A DNA stretch of 64,000 nucleotides from Flavisolibacter tropicus. Its GTDB lineage: Bacteria; Bacteroidota; Bacteroidia; Chitinophagales; Chitinophagaceae. Below the pieces are notes generated by a model, which did no database searches, was not told the DNA's origin, and saw only the letters and a list, made by a program, of their open reading frames with translations. The DNA is taken from the NCBI RefSeq assembly GCF_001644645.1, contig NZ_CP011390.1, positions 3,778,001 through 3,842,000 on the forward strand. The letters run 5' to 3'. Position numbers and translations under genes: made by a program. How positions within the stretch are numbered: position 1 is the first letter of the stretch; each line of letters begins with the position of its first letter. This document shows positions 26,155-35,609 of the stretch, piece after piece.

Positions 26155-27305
26155 TTGTCGACAATACAAATACAATCGAAACTACCGACAGTAGGCACAA
26201 CGATATTTACCCTAATGAGTTCACTAGCGGTAAAGCACAATGCTATTAACCTGGGTCAAGGCTTTCCGGACTTTGCCATGAGTGAAGAATTAATAGCACT
26301 GGTTAATGAAGCCATGATTAGCGGTGCTAACCAATATGCTCACATGAATGGTTATTTACCACTCAGAGAAACGCTGGCAGAAAAAGTACAATCGCTGTAT
26401 CATACCATCATTAATCCGGATACACAAATTACAGTAACGCCTGGAGGAACCTATGCCTTATACACCGCAATGACCACTGTATTGCAACCAGGGGATGAAG
26501 TGATTGTTTTTGAACCAGCGTATGATAGCTATATACCTGCTATTGAGCTGAATGGTGCAAAAGCTGTTACGATTGAACTAAATTTTCCGGATTATTCGAT
26601 AGATTGGAATGTAGTGCGAAGTAAACTTACTGATCGCACACGCATGATTGTCATTAACTCTCCACACAATCCCACAGGTGCTGTTTTAAGTAAGCAGGAT
26701 ATTGATGAATTGCAAGCTATTACAAAAGATACTAACATACTTATCCTTAGTGATGAAGTGTATGAACACTTAATCTTTGATGGATTGACGCATGAAAGTA
26801 TTTTGAAGTATCCAGCCTTGTTGGAAAGAAGCTTTGTATGCTTTTCGTTTGGAAAAGTATATCACTGTACAGGCTGGAAAATGGGATACTGTATTTCTGC
26901 GCCTCTGTTAATGCAGGAATTTAGAAAAGTACATCAGTTTAATTGTTTTAGCTGCGATACGCCTAAACAAGTAGCATTGGCCCATTTTCTAAAAAGAAAG
27001 AGAATTATTTGGAACTAGGTGCCTTGCTACAACAAAAACGTGACTACTTCCAAGATTTAATGCATCAAACCAAGTTGAAACCTTTACCCAGTCATGGTAG
27101 TTATTTTCAAACGTACTCCTATGCAGATGTGAGTAATGAAACAGAAAAGGTGTTTGCCATTCGTTTAACCGAACAATTTGGCGTAGCTACTATTCCTGTA
27201 TCGGCTTTTTATCAACAGGAAGTAAACAACCAGGTGTTGCGCTTTTGCTTTGCTAAAAAAGAAGCCACATTAGAAGCAGCCGTTGAACGACTGGTAAAAC
27301 TCTAA
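26155..27305 (+). pseudogene. Methionine aminotransferase-like PLP enzyme, interrupted by a frameshift
   Basis: Class I/II aminotransferase related to methionine (keto-methylthiobutyrate) aminotransferases: NLGQGFPDF, the NSPHNPTGAV motif, SDEVYEHL, and the PLP lysine in SFGKVYHCTGWKMGYC. The first frame (TTG start at 26155) stops after VALAHFLKRKR. The second, from about 26990, continues with ENYLELGALLQQKRDYF to a stop at 27303-27305. Adding one A to the AAAAA run at 26991-26995 gives an uninterrupted 384 codons. The break may be a real mutation or a sequencing error. Confidence 0.85.
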
Positions 27306-27330
27306 TTATAAAGATTCCAAATACTTTTTA

Positions 27331-27364
27331 CAAGAAAGCGCCTTATTAACAGGGCGCTTTCTTG
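27331..27364. terminator. Terminator after the aminotransferase
   Basis: A 12-bp perfect stem CAAGAAAGCGCC / GGCGCTTTCTTG lies 26 bases after the stop. Confidence 0.85.
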
Positions 27365-27552
27365 TATTTCTAATCTCCTTTATTCATCAAAAAAAGCATA
27401 ACCCAGTAGTTTATTTGGAAAACTTGAACCTAACTGGAAACCAATAAGACAACTGTACTCTGAAAATTGTATAAAATAAAAAGAAGCAAACTTCAACCCA
27501 TCAAAATAACCAGTTTTACCAGGTTTGACTGTACACTCATTTAAATTTGGTT

Positions 27553-27642
27553 TTGTTCGGGACTTCTTCGGGACTTGTTCGAGACTTGTTCGAAACTTGT
27601 TCGAAACTTTCCGAAGAAGTCCCGAACAAGTCTCGAAGAAAT
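27553..27642. repeat. 11-bp-periodic inverted element, copy 1
   Basis: Five consecutive units of the type TTGTTCGGGAC/TTGTTCGAAAC in one direction are followed by three units in reverse complement (GTCCCGAACAA, GTCTCGAAGAA). The whole can fold into a long hairpin. The last 80 bases align without gaps to 38940-39019 (62 of 80 identical by my count). The rest of the 504-bp spacer between 27306 and 27809 contains two terminators and no gene that I can support. Confidence 0.8.
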
Positions 27643-27739
27643 ACAAAAGATCAAATAACGGAGGGATCGAAGGCTTCGATATAAAATCAATAAAACTTTC
27701 TTATAAAGGATTTACATCTCCCGGGCTTCAGACATAAAA

Positions 27740-27768
27740 AAAGAACCTGCTATAAAAACAGGCTCTTT
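27740..27768 (-). terminator. Terminator of nadA
   Basis: AAAGAACCTG / CAGGCTCTTT stem with a 9-base loop and a T-run on the minus strand, 42 bases after the nadA stop. Confidence 0.8.
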
Positions 27769-27809
27769 ACTTTCTTCAGACTAATATGTGAATAACTCAG
27801 GTTAGGTCT

Positions 27810-28823
27810 TTAAATCAAACCAGCTTTTTCACTGATCTCCAACATGCGATCCAATGATTTTTTGGCTTGTATCCGCAAACTTTCCTCCATCAATACTTCA
27901 GGTTGCTCGTATTTCATGCATAAATACACCTTCTCGAGCGTATTTCTCTTCATGTGGGGACAATCATTACATGCACAGCTATTGTCCGGTGGAGCGGGTA
28001 TAAATGTCTTTCCGGGGGCCTGCTTCACCATCTGGTGGATTATGCCCGCTTCGGTGGCCACAATGAACTCTTTTTCTTCACTTTTCTTCACATAGGCCAA
28101 CAACTGAGTGGTAGACCCGATAAAATCAGCAATACGCAGTACCGGTTCTTCACATTCTGGGTGAGCGATCAACTTAGCCTGTGGATGGCGAACCTTTAAG
28201 CGTGTGATCTTTTCCAGGCTAAAGATCTCGTGTACCATACAGGCACCATTCCAAAGTAGCATATCTCTACCTGTGGTACGGTTTATCCAGCCGCCCAGGT
28301 TTTTATCCGGTGCAAAGATGATCTTTTGATCCTTGGGGAAGCTATCCACAATAGCCTTTGCATTGCTGGATGTACAAATGACATCAGTAAGAGCCTTTAT
28401 ACCAGCTGAACAATTGATATAAGAGATTACTATATGATCGGGGTGCTGTTCGCGGAACTTTTTAAACAGCGGCGGTGGACAACTCTCACTTAAAGAGCAA
28501 CCCGCTTTCAGATCGGGGATCACCACTTTCTTGGAGGGGTTGAGGATCTTGGCGGTCTCAGCCATAAAATGCACACCAGCAAACACTATCATGTCGGCAT
28601 CTGTTTGTGCCGCCTTTTGCGCCAGCCCCAGGCTATCCCCAATATAATCGGCTATATCCTGAATATCTGGCTCCTGGTACAGGTGCGCCAGGATAATGGC
28701 GTTTTTTTCTTTTTTCAATTTTTCGATTTCTGCAAAAAGATCCAGCGTGGGGTCTATGTCCACATCCAAAAATCCTTTCTCTTGAACATCGTTAAATGCA
28801 GCTGTTAACATTTCCGTATCCAT
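27810..28823 (-). CDS. nadA: Quinolinate synthase A
   Basis: [4Fe-4S] enzyme condensing iminoaspartate with dihydroxyacetone phosphate to quinolinate in NAD synthesis. The [41 protein letters not shown] and [12 protein letters not shown] segments carry the substrate and cluster ligands. 337 aa, normal. nadB and nadC are not nearby. Its promoter region coincides with the putative oriC. Confidence 0.95.
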   Translation of the reverse strand: MDTEMLTAAFNDVQEKGFLDVDIDPTLDLFAEIEKLKKEKNAIILAHLYQEPDIQDIADYIGDSLGLAQKAAQTDADMIVFAGVHFMAETAKILNPSKKVVIPDLKAGCSLSESCPPPLFKKFREQHPDHIVISYINCSAGIKALTDVICTSSNAKAIVDSFPKDQKIIFAPDKNLGGWINRTTGRDMLLWNGACMVHEIFSLEKITRLKVRHPQAKLIAHPECEEPVLRIADFIGSTTQLLAYVKKSEEKEFIVATEAGIIHQMVKQAPGKTFIPAPPDNSCACNDCPHMKRNTLEKVYLCMKYEQPEVLMEESLRIQAKKSLDRMLEISEKAGLI

Positions 28824-29388
28824 ATAATAACTAATAATATTCTATAATTTTTAAATAAACCCTATTATTATTAGGGCTGTGGATTAGTGGATAACCTCGA
28901 TTTTAATTTTTAGTACTTGCAAAATTGATGCAGTTATTCACACTTGTTCCCCAGTTGTTCACAGCAAAGGTATTAATCCATAGGGCATTAGGCGTGGTTT
29001 TTCACACAGATGTGAATTTGAGGGAAAGAATAAGTTTTTGAAATTTTGGTTTTTGCAAACATGTGAATTGAGGTCTAATAAATTGAGAGAAACACACAAC
29101 CGGGAGGGGTTGATCGGTTGGTCGAAAATTTCTTTTCTAAGAATTCACGTTTCACTACCCGTTCCACAGGCAGTTATTCACATTTTAAGTGGGAAATCCA
29201 CAGGGAAAGGTGAATTTTGAGAGTAGGACAGGAGCTCAAAACTTTAAAACGCTCTTAAAACTGTTATCCACGGTCTTGAATTCCCACTAAACCCTTGATT
29301 AATATGGTTTAGAGGGGTTTTCCACAATTTGTGGATATAGTCAATTCCCCTATTTTTGCCCACTACTATAAAATTAGAAACTCCACCT
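28824..29388. other. Putative chromosomal replication origin (oriC)
   Basis: A 565-bp non-coding region between divergent nadA and ppiD. Two exact TTATNCACA boxes: TTATTCACA at 28934-28942 and 29174-29182, embedded in an identical 13-mer 240 bases apart. Boxes with one mismatch: 28878-28886, 28886-28894 (both reversed), 28955-28963 (TTGTTCACA), 28998-29006 (TTTTTCACA), 29264-29272 (TTATCCACG), 29318-29326 (TTTTCCACA) and 29330-29338 (reversed). A very AT-rich stretch (28824-28875) flanks the boxes, like an unwinding element. dnaN lies about 11 kb to the right and parS-like sites about 14.6 kb to the left. Confidence 0.7.
29328..29358 (+). promoter_or_regulatory. Promoter of ppiD overlapping a DnaA-box pair
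   Basis: TTTG (29328-29331), 19 bases, then TATTTTTG (29351-29358): an exact fit to the Bacteroidota -33/-7 pattern, 30 bases before the ppiD ATG. The -33 element lies inside the inverted DnaA-like boxes at 29318-29338. Confidence 0.7.
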
Positions 29389-31518
29389 ATGTCAGTCATT
29401 CAGCAAATTAGAGACAAGTATGCGCGTTGGGCAGTGGTTGCTATTGCCGTTTCGCTATTGGGTTTTATCATGATGGATGCCTTCTCGGGCCGCTCCGGAT
29501 TTGGCCGTAATTCTACTACTATTGGTAAGATCAATGGAAAAAAGATCGACTTCCTTGATTTTGACCGTAAAGTAAAGAGCCAGGAAGAAATGTATAAACA
29601 ACAAGGGTACGATATGGGTGAAGCCGGTCGTCAGCAGGTGTTGGAAAGTGTTTGGGAAGGTGAAATTTCTCAGCAGTTGATGCAAGACCAATTTGATGAG
29701 CTGGGTATGACCATTGGTAAAAAAGAGTTGACCGACATGTTGTTTGGTAATAACCCACCCCAAGATCTGAAACAACGTTTTACAGATCCAAATACTGGTG
29801 TGTATAATGCTGCAGCCGCACAACAAGCTATTAATGAATTAAGAAAGAGTGCAAAGCCAGAAGACAAAGCCCAATTCAATGAATACCTGGGTAGTTTGGA
29901 ATTTGGCCGTATGGTGGAGAAGTATACCTCTTTATTAACTAATAGTACCTACTTCCCTAAATGGTTTGTAGAAAAGCAAAATGTAGATAATAGTTTATTA
30001 GGTAGCGCTTCTTTTGTTACTGTTCCTTATGCTTCAATTGTTGATAGCGCTGTGAAAGTGAGTGATGATGATATTAAAAAATACATCAACGAGCATAAAA
30101 AGGATTTTGAACAAAAAGATGAAACTCGTTCTATTAATTATGTAGTGTTCAGTGCAGCACCTACTGCTGCTGATACAGCTGCTACATTAGCTCAAGTAGA
30201 AGCGTTGAAAGCACAATTTGCTTCAGCTACTGACCCTGGTTCATTTGTAACACAGCAAGGATCTACTATTCCTTATTATGATGCTTATGTTGGTAAGTCA
30301 AAAATTCAGGTACCTAATAAAGATACCATCGTTGCCCTGCCTAAAGGTGCTGTGTATGGGCCTTACCAGGATGCTTCCAGCTTTGTAGTGGCAAGAATGG
30401 TTGATGAAAAAGTAATGCCGGATTCAGCGAAAGTGCGTCACATTCTAGTTCAAACGCACAACCCTCAAACTGGCCAGGTAATGTTAGATGATAGCACAGC
30501 GAAAAAGCGTATTGACTCAATATTCCTAGCTCTTAAAGGTGGTGCCAATTTCGACACTTTGGTTGCACGTTTCTCAGATGACGCTGGCAGCAAAGAAAAC
30601 GGTGGTCTTTACGATTACTTCCCACAGGGAAAAATGGTAAAAGCATTTAACGATTTTGCTTTTGAAAAGCCAGTAGGTTCTCGTGAAATAGTAAAAACAG
30701 AATTTGGTTATCACCTGATTGAAGTATTAGGGCAAAAAGGTCAGGAACCTCATTATAAAATTGCTTACCTGTCTAAAGCAATTGTTCCAAGTTCTGAAAC
30801 AGATGCAGCTGCTGCCAATGCTGCTAACCAGTTTGCTGGTGAAAGCACAAACTTGAAAGCATTCAATGCTAATTATGATAAAAACCTGAAAGCAAAAGGT
30901 ATCAATAAACTGGTAGCTCAGGATATCCGTCCAATGGATTATCAAATTACAGGTGTAGGTGCAAGCCGCCAAATGGTGAAGGCTATTTTTGAAGCTGACA
31001 AAGGTGATGTGATCCAGCCAGAGCGTATAGGTGATAATTATGTAGTAGCTGTAGTAACAGACGTAAACGAAGCAGGTGTACAAAGCGTAAACCATGCACG
31101 TGCCACTGTAGAACCTATTTTGCGCAATCAAAAGAAAGCAGCCCAGATCAAACAGCGCTTAGGCAATGTTACTACGCTGGAAACTGCTTCTACGGTATTG
31201 GGTCAACCAATCCAAAATGTTGATAGCTTACATTTTGCAGGACCAAACAGTGCACTGGGCTTTGAAAGCAAAGTAATTGGTGCCGTATTCAATGCAGCTA
31301 ACAAGGGTAAAGTAGTAGCTGATGCTATTGAAGGTCAGTCAGGTGTGTTTATAGTACGTGTAAACAACACAGCTACTGCGCCAATTGGTAATGCTAACGT
31401 AGATGAGCAGCGCCGTATGATGGTGATGCAAGCACGTCAGGCAATGATGTACCGCTCGCCAATTGAAGCCTTGAAGCAAAATGCTGATATTAAAGACAAC
31501 CGCGCTAAGTTTTATTAA
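29389..31518 (+). CDS. PpiD/SurA-like membrane-anchored peptidyl-prolyl isomerase
   Basis: A periplasmic folding factor for exported proteins, anchored in the inner membrane. Start at ATG 29389 (MSVIQQIRDKYARWAV), supported by the promoter upstream. A single membrane segment (about 14-33) is followed by a SurA_N-like domain, a parvulin PPIase domain (about 335-440; VRHILVQTH, GANFDTLVARFSDD, FGYHLIEV) and a second, degenerate parvulin-like region. About 709 aa, typical of the Bacteroidota family. Confidence 0.93.
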   Translation: MSVIQQIRDKYARWAVVAIAVSLLGFIMMDAFSGRSGFGRNSTTIGKINGKKIDFLDFDRKVKSQEEMYKQQGYDMGEAGRQQVLESVWEGEISQQLMQDQFDELGMTIGKKELTDMLFGNNPPQDLKQRFTDPNTGVYNAAAAQQAINELRKSAKPEDKAQFNEYLGSLEFGRMVEKYTSLLTNSTYFPKWFVEKQNVDNSLLGSASFVTVPYASIVDSAVKVSDDDIKKYINEHKKDFEQKDETRSINYVVFSAAPTAADTAATLAQVEALKAQFASATDPGSFVTQQGSTIPYYDAYVGKSKIQVPNKDTIVALPKGAVYGPYQDASSFVVARMVDEKVMPDSAKVRHILVQTHNPQTGQVMLDDSTAKKRIDSIFLALKGGANFDTLVARFSDDAGSKENGGLYDYFPQGKMVKAFNDFAFEKPVGSREIVKTEFGYHLIEVLGQKGQEPHYKIAYLSKAIVPSSETDAAAANAANQFAGESTNLKAFNANYDKNLKAKGINKLVAQDIRPMDYQITGVGASRQMVKAIFEADKGDVIQPERIGDNYVVAVVTDVNEAGVQSVNHARATVEPILRNQKKAAQIKQRLGNVTTLETASTVLGQPIQNVDSLHFAGPNSALGFESKVIGAVFNAANKGKVVADAIEGQSGVFIVRVNNTATAPIGNANVDEQRRMMVMQARQAMMYRSPIEALKQNADIKDNRAKFY

Positions 31519-31540
31519 GAACTGGCAGTAAGATTAATAG

Positions 31541-31570
31541 AAAAAGCACCCCACATGGGGTGCTTTTTTA
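31541..31570. terminator. Terminator after ppiD
   Basis: AAAAAGCACCCC / GGGGTGCTTTTT with a 4-base loop and a T-run, 22 bases after the stop. Confidence 0.92.
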
Positions 31571-31737
31571 TTTGGGTAAATAAACTGATAGCTGAGCTTT
31601 GGTTATTAAAAGCCCATTAGATTATGGTTATTGCAGAATTATAGGTATGCATAACAGCTATGTTTGTAAAGAAGCAGGCTGAGTTTCTTCACAAATCGTT
31701 GGTGCCCGGCTACAAATGGTTCTATTACCTTTGTAGT

Positions 31738-32244
31738 ATGAGTGACCTGATTGTGAATAAAGTAGCTAATAGTGGTCTGATTACACTAGACCTGGAAACC
31801 TATTTTCCCAAGGAAGCTATTATTCCTTTTGATTTGAAGGCTCACCTTTTTATGGGGTTGATCCTAAAAGAGAAGGAGTTTAGGGAAGCATTGAAAGCTA
31901 CGGACTGGCAACAATATGCCGATAAATACGTGACTGTTATGTGTAGTGCAGATGCCATTATTCCCATGTGGGCTTATATGTTGGTAAGTTCTTATCTGCA
32001 ACCAGTGGCTAAAGACGTCTACGTAGGAACAGTAGCCGAAATGCAGAAGCATTTGTTTTTAAAAAACCTCAATGCCATTGCGGTACAGGAGTTTCAAGAC
32101 CAACGGGTAGTAGTGAAAGGCTGTGGTGATGTAGCTATTGACAGCTATGCATATGGAGAAATCACCAAACTATTAGTACCGGTGGTTAAAAGTATAATGT
32201 ATGGCGAGCCCTGCAGTACTGTACCTGTTTATAAAAAGAAGTAA
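31738..32244 (+). CDS. DUF2480 family protein
   Basis: A 168-residue cytoplasmic protein of a Bacteroidota family of unknown function. The start at ATG 31738 (MSDLIVNKVANSGLITLDLE) is the family-like start. Upstream in-frame codons look non-coding, and a TACCTTTG box lies 4 bases before this ATG. The next gene starts at the base after its stop codon, so they are coupled. Confidence 0.87.
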   Translation: MSDLIVNKVANSGLITLDLETYFPKEAIIPFDLKAHLFMGLILKEKEFREALKATDWQQYADKYVTVMCSADAIIPMWAYMLVSSYLQPVAKDVYVGTVAEMQKHLFLKNLNAIAVQEFQDQRVVVKGCGDVAIDSYAYGEITKLLVPVVKSIMYGEPCSTVPVYKKK

Positions 32245-32919
32245 ATGAAAAAACTTATTCTGCCAATTGGTTTGTTATGGCTTGTAGCCTGCAGCAATAA
32301 TGCTGATCAAAAAGCTACGCCAACAGAAAGTAGTAAGGGTACTACTGTTGTAACAGATGAATTGCCAGATAAAGACGAACTGGCGCCGGTTACTCAAGTA
32401 TTTACTAATCTGGATTCTAATTTTAATACCGGTAGTTTTTACCCATCGGGTATTGATTCTGTACAGTATGCCCAATTAGTAAAAATTGACTCTGGCAGTA
32501 TGAAAGAGTTCATCCCTTATTTGATTTATAATGCAGATAGTTCTTTAGCTGCCGATCCTTATTCTTATAATTACATTATTCACCAACAAAAAGGCAAAAC
32601 CAAGGTGAGCGAGGCTGGTCCAGATGTGGAAATCGGGTTAGTAGATCTAAAGCAGAATTCCCGCCGCCGTTTGTGGTTTAGCGGTCCTTCTTCCTTAATT
32701 CTGGATGCCAAGTGGAAAAGTAAAAATGAATTATTGCTGGGCGGTGTGGAACAAATAGATACTTCTGGCTATCAGCCCTTTGTTTTAGTTATCAATGTTA
32801 CCAATAATCATATTGACCGTTGGCAGTCGGATGAAATGATAACAGGCCAGCTGAATGATGTATTGAAGCAAAAATTAGAAGCGCAACTCAACGCCACTAA
32901 AACCACCCGCGCTTTTTAA
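32245..32919 (+). CDS. Lipoprotein of unknown function
   Basis: A 224-residue lipoprotein. The signal ends in LVACSNN (Cys16), and a Ser/Thr-rich linker (about 20-45) precedes a soluble domain. I do not recognise the family. It is directly coupled to the DUF2480 gene. The 3' end overlaps convergent corA by 23 bases. Confidence 0.8.
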   Translation: MKKLILPIGLLWLVACSNNADQKATPTESSKGTTVVTDELPDKDELAPVTQVFTNLDSNFNTGSFYPSGIDSVQYAQLVKIDSGSMKEFIPYLIYNADSSLAADPYSYNYIIHQQKGKTKVSEAGPDVEIGLVDLKQNSRRRLWFSGPSSLILDAKWKSKNELLLGGVEQIDTSGYQPFVLVINVTNNHIDRWQSDEMITGQLNDVLKQKLEAQLNATKTTRAF

Positions 32920-34003
32920 ACATAATTAACATGATTACAGGAATGACAAGCATGGCTGCAACCGCTGAATAAAACCCCCATTGGTTATGTAGCGTGGGGA
33001 TAACATCGAAGTTCATTCCGAAAATACCGCCAATAACAGTAGCCGGAGCCAACAGGCAGGTTACAATGGCCATTACCTTCATTACCTCGTTCATACGCAG
33101 GTTGACGTTGTTTATATAAAGGTCTTGCATGCTCACCATTACATCGCGGTAGTTTTCACTCAGGTCGTGTGCTTGAATGATATGATCGTGCACATCTTTA
33201 AAATATTTAAGAGTGCCTTCTTCTAATAATTCGTTTTCACTGCGCATAATAGAACCAATCAGATCTCGCACAGGCACCAGGTTGCGTTTTAAAACAATCA
33301 GCTCTTTACGCAGGTGAGTGATTTTGGCTAACGTTAATTTATCGCTGCAGCGAATGACTTCTTCTTCTAAGAGTTCAATACGTTCTCCTAGTTTCTCCAT
33401 CACTATAAAATAGTTGTCTACTATTATATCCAACATGGAGTAACAGAGATAATCGGCACCACGTTGGCGCAACCTGCTATTGGCCATGCGTAATTTTTCA
33501 CGGATGGGATCAAAAACGTCGCGGCTGGCATCTTCTTGAAACGTAATGACAGTATCTTTTCCTAAAACAATACTTATTTGCTCATATTCAACGGCTCCCT
33601 CCTTGGGATTAAAATAGAGCATGTTGAGCAGGCAATACAGTATGCCTTCAACTTCATCCATTTTGGGCCGCTGGTTCATGGAAGCGATGTCTTCCATGAG
33701 TAGTGGGTGGATGCCATAATAGGTTCCAATCTTATTCACAATATTGCGATTGATACCATCTACATTGATCCAGGTGATGCGGTCATTATCCTTGAAGCGA
33801 AAACATTCTTCGGTTACCTGTACTTCATGTTCTTCTAGGGTGGCAGCGTCGTAATCGTAAATAGTAATAAATACTTTTTCTGCGTCTTTACGCACAGCCG
33901 ATACGGCTGTACTGCCTTTAACAATTTGCCGGGTTCGTTGGGTGCCAAATAATGCTTCCGGAACAAGATAGCGTAACAGTTTAGCAGAGGTGCGACGTAC
34001 CAT
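32897..34003 (-). CDS. corA: Magnesium/cobalt transporter CorA
   Basis: A pentameric divalent-cation channel. A long cytoplasmic N-terminal domain precedes two C-terminal membrane helices with the selectivity motif GMN in GGIFGMNFD and a short positively charged tail (KKRGWF). 368 aa. Monocistronic. Confidence 0.94.
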   Translation of the reverse strand: MVRRTSAKLLRYLVPEALFGTQRTRQIVKGSTAVSAVRKDAEKVFITIYDYDAATLEEHEVQVTEECFRFKDNDRITWINVDGINRNIVNKIGTYYGIHPLLMEDIASMNQRPKMDEVEGILYCLLNMLYFNPKEGAVEYEQISIVLGKDTVITFQEDASRDVFDPIREKLRMANSRLRQRGADYLCYSMLDIIVDNYFIVMEKLGERIELLEEEVIRCSDKLTLAKITHLRKELIVLKRNLVPVRDLIGSIMRSENELLEEGTLKYFKDVHDHIIQAHDLSENYRDVMVSMQDLYINNVNLRMNEVMKVMAIVTCLLAPATVIGGIFGMNFDVIPTLHNQWGFYSAVAAMLVIPVIMLIMFKKRGWF

Positions 34004-34100
34004 ATACGCAAAGTACCACCAAATGTTTAAATAAATTATTGCGCAGCTAATCGAAATAATTGCAGATAAATTGAATATTTTTCCTACTCAATCACGGCTT

Positions 34101-35531
34101 ATGGAAAGCCTGTCACAAGATACCCCTATTCTTATTTCTACATCTGCTGATGAACAATTGATCATTGCCTATGGGGCTATGAAACGCTTAGGTTGGGAGC
34201 CTCAATACGCTGGTCCCTACCGGTTAATAGGCTTTACACCTAAAAAAAAGCTGCTCGCTAATGAAGAAATAATGGTAGAAGTAACTGAAGACAAAATTGC
34301 CTTCAGCAGTAAGCTAAATTTTGATAAAGCCAATTGGAACGCTGCCCGTAAGGATAAAAAGAATGTCAAAGCTTTGCAGGAAGCTTATGAACAAACACAA
34401 AAGGAGGCAACGCTAGAACAACAAGAGGAATGGCTAAAAGCAGTAGAGCAACTTCGGGAGCAGACGAATGCGATTCTTACAGAACAAAAGAAGGAGGATG
34501 AAGAACTGGAGCAGGTAATGCACATTTCAAATGGCAGTCGCTATGTAACTATGAGTTTGTTGGCGATTAACATTCTATACTTTGTGATTATGGCCATTGC
34601 CGGTGTGGGCATCTTTGAACCCAGCAGTGATGGCTTGATTAATTGGGGAGCCAACTTCTCACCCTATACACTAAGTGGTGAATGGTGGCGGTTGTTTACT
34701 TCTATGTTTATGCATATTGGTGTTATCCATCTTTTGCTTAATATGTATGGACTGTTTATGGTTGGTGCTTATTTGGAGCCTATGCTAGGTGCACGTACAT
34801 TTTCTATAGCCTATATCTGCACCGGTATTGCGGCTACATTGGTAAGTATTGAATGGCACGATAGCAATATGGTAGGTGCCGGCGCATCGGGAGCCATTTT
34901 TGGAATGTTTGGTGTGTTTTTAGCCTTATTGTTGACTAACCTTATTCCGGCAAAGCCTAGAAAGGAAATGCTTACCAGCATAAGCATATTAGTAGGTTAT
35001 AATCTAATTAATGGTTTAAAAGATGGTGTGGATAACGCTGCGCACGTGGGTGGATTAATAAGTGGCTTAGTAGCTGGCTTTGTGATATACTTAAGCATTA
35101 AAAAGCCTTCATTAAAAACAGCTGTTATATTACTTCTATTGGTAACTACTGGATTGGGTAGTGTTTCTTTTCTAAAGATCCACCGCAATGATACGCTGAC
35201 ATTTGAAACTACATTAAAGCACTTTTACGCCTTACAGGCTCAGGCACTGGCACCATACGATCTGGAAGAAGGAAAGCGATTAGCAGCTATAAAGACAGTT
35301 TCTTTAGATGCCTGGCAAAATGCCAAGAAAGAAATGGATACTGCCAAATCCTATAAATTGGATAAACGACAACAAGCACTTTCTACACTGCTGAATGAGT
35401 ATGCTGTATTGCGTATACAGGAAACCAGACTGATCATACAAGTAGCAGAAGGTGACAGTACTAAAGAACAGGAGTTAGAAAATGTAAAAGCAGCTACCAA
35501 CGCAAAGGTGGACGCGATTAATAAGTTCTAA
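34101..35531 (+). CDS. Rhomboid family intramembrane serine protease with N-terminal extension
   Basis: A six- or seven-helix membrane protease. I choose ATG 34101 (MESLSQDTPI). An upstream TTG would add ten non-conserved residues. Residues 1 to about 140 are cytoplasmic with a charged coiled-coil part (85-140). The membrane core includes HIGVIHLLLNMYG (His205, His210, Asn214), the catalytic Ser263 in GAGASGAIFG, and His315 in NAAHVGG. A helical tail of about 110 residues follows, on the far side. Substrate unknown. Confidence 0.9.
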   Translation: MESLSQDTPILISTSADEQLIIAYGAMKRLGWEPQYAGPYRLIGFTPKKKLLANEEIMVEVTEDKIAFSSKLNFDKANWNAARKDKKNVKALQEAYEQTQKEATLEQQEEWLKAVEQLREQTNAILTEQKKEDEELEQVMHISNGSRYVTMSLLAINILYFVIMAIAGVGIFEPSSDGLINWGANFSPYTLSGEWWRLFTSMFMHIGVIHLLLNMYGLFMVGAYLEPMLGARTFSIAYICTGIAATLVSIEWHDSNMVGAGASGAIFGMFGVFLALLLTNLIPAKPRKEMLTSISILVGYNLINGLKDGVDNAAHVGGLISGLVAGFVIYLSIKKPSLKTAVILLLLVTTGLGSVSFLKIHRNDTLTFETTLKHFYALQAQALAPYDLEEGKRLAAIKTVSLDAWQNAKKEMDTAKSYKLDKRQQALSTLLNEYAVLRIQETRLIIQVAEGDSTKEQELENVKAATNAKVDAINKF

Positions 35532-35609
35532 AAATAGTAGTAAGCTTTTACTGTTATTGAAAGCTTTTCAAATTGAAAAAAGAACGCTTGCTAAAGATCA
35601 ATCAGTAAG

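Noticed and set aside
27525..27737. Small + strand frame over the 11-bp-periodic element
   Set aside because: Its peptide resembles that from 38830-39030 only because the DNA repeat is shared. Structure in DNA or RNA explains the conservation better.
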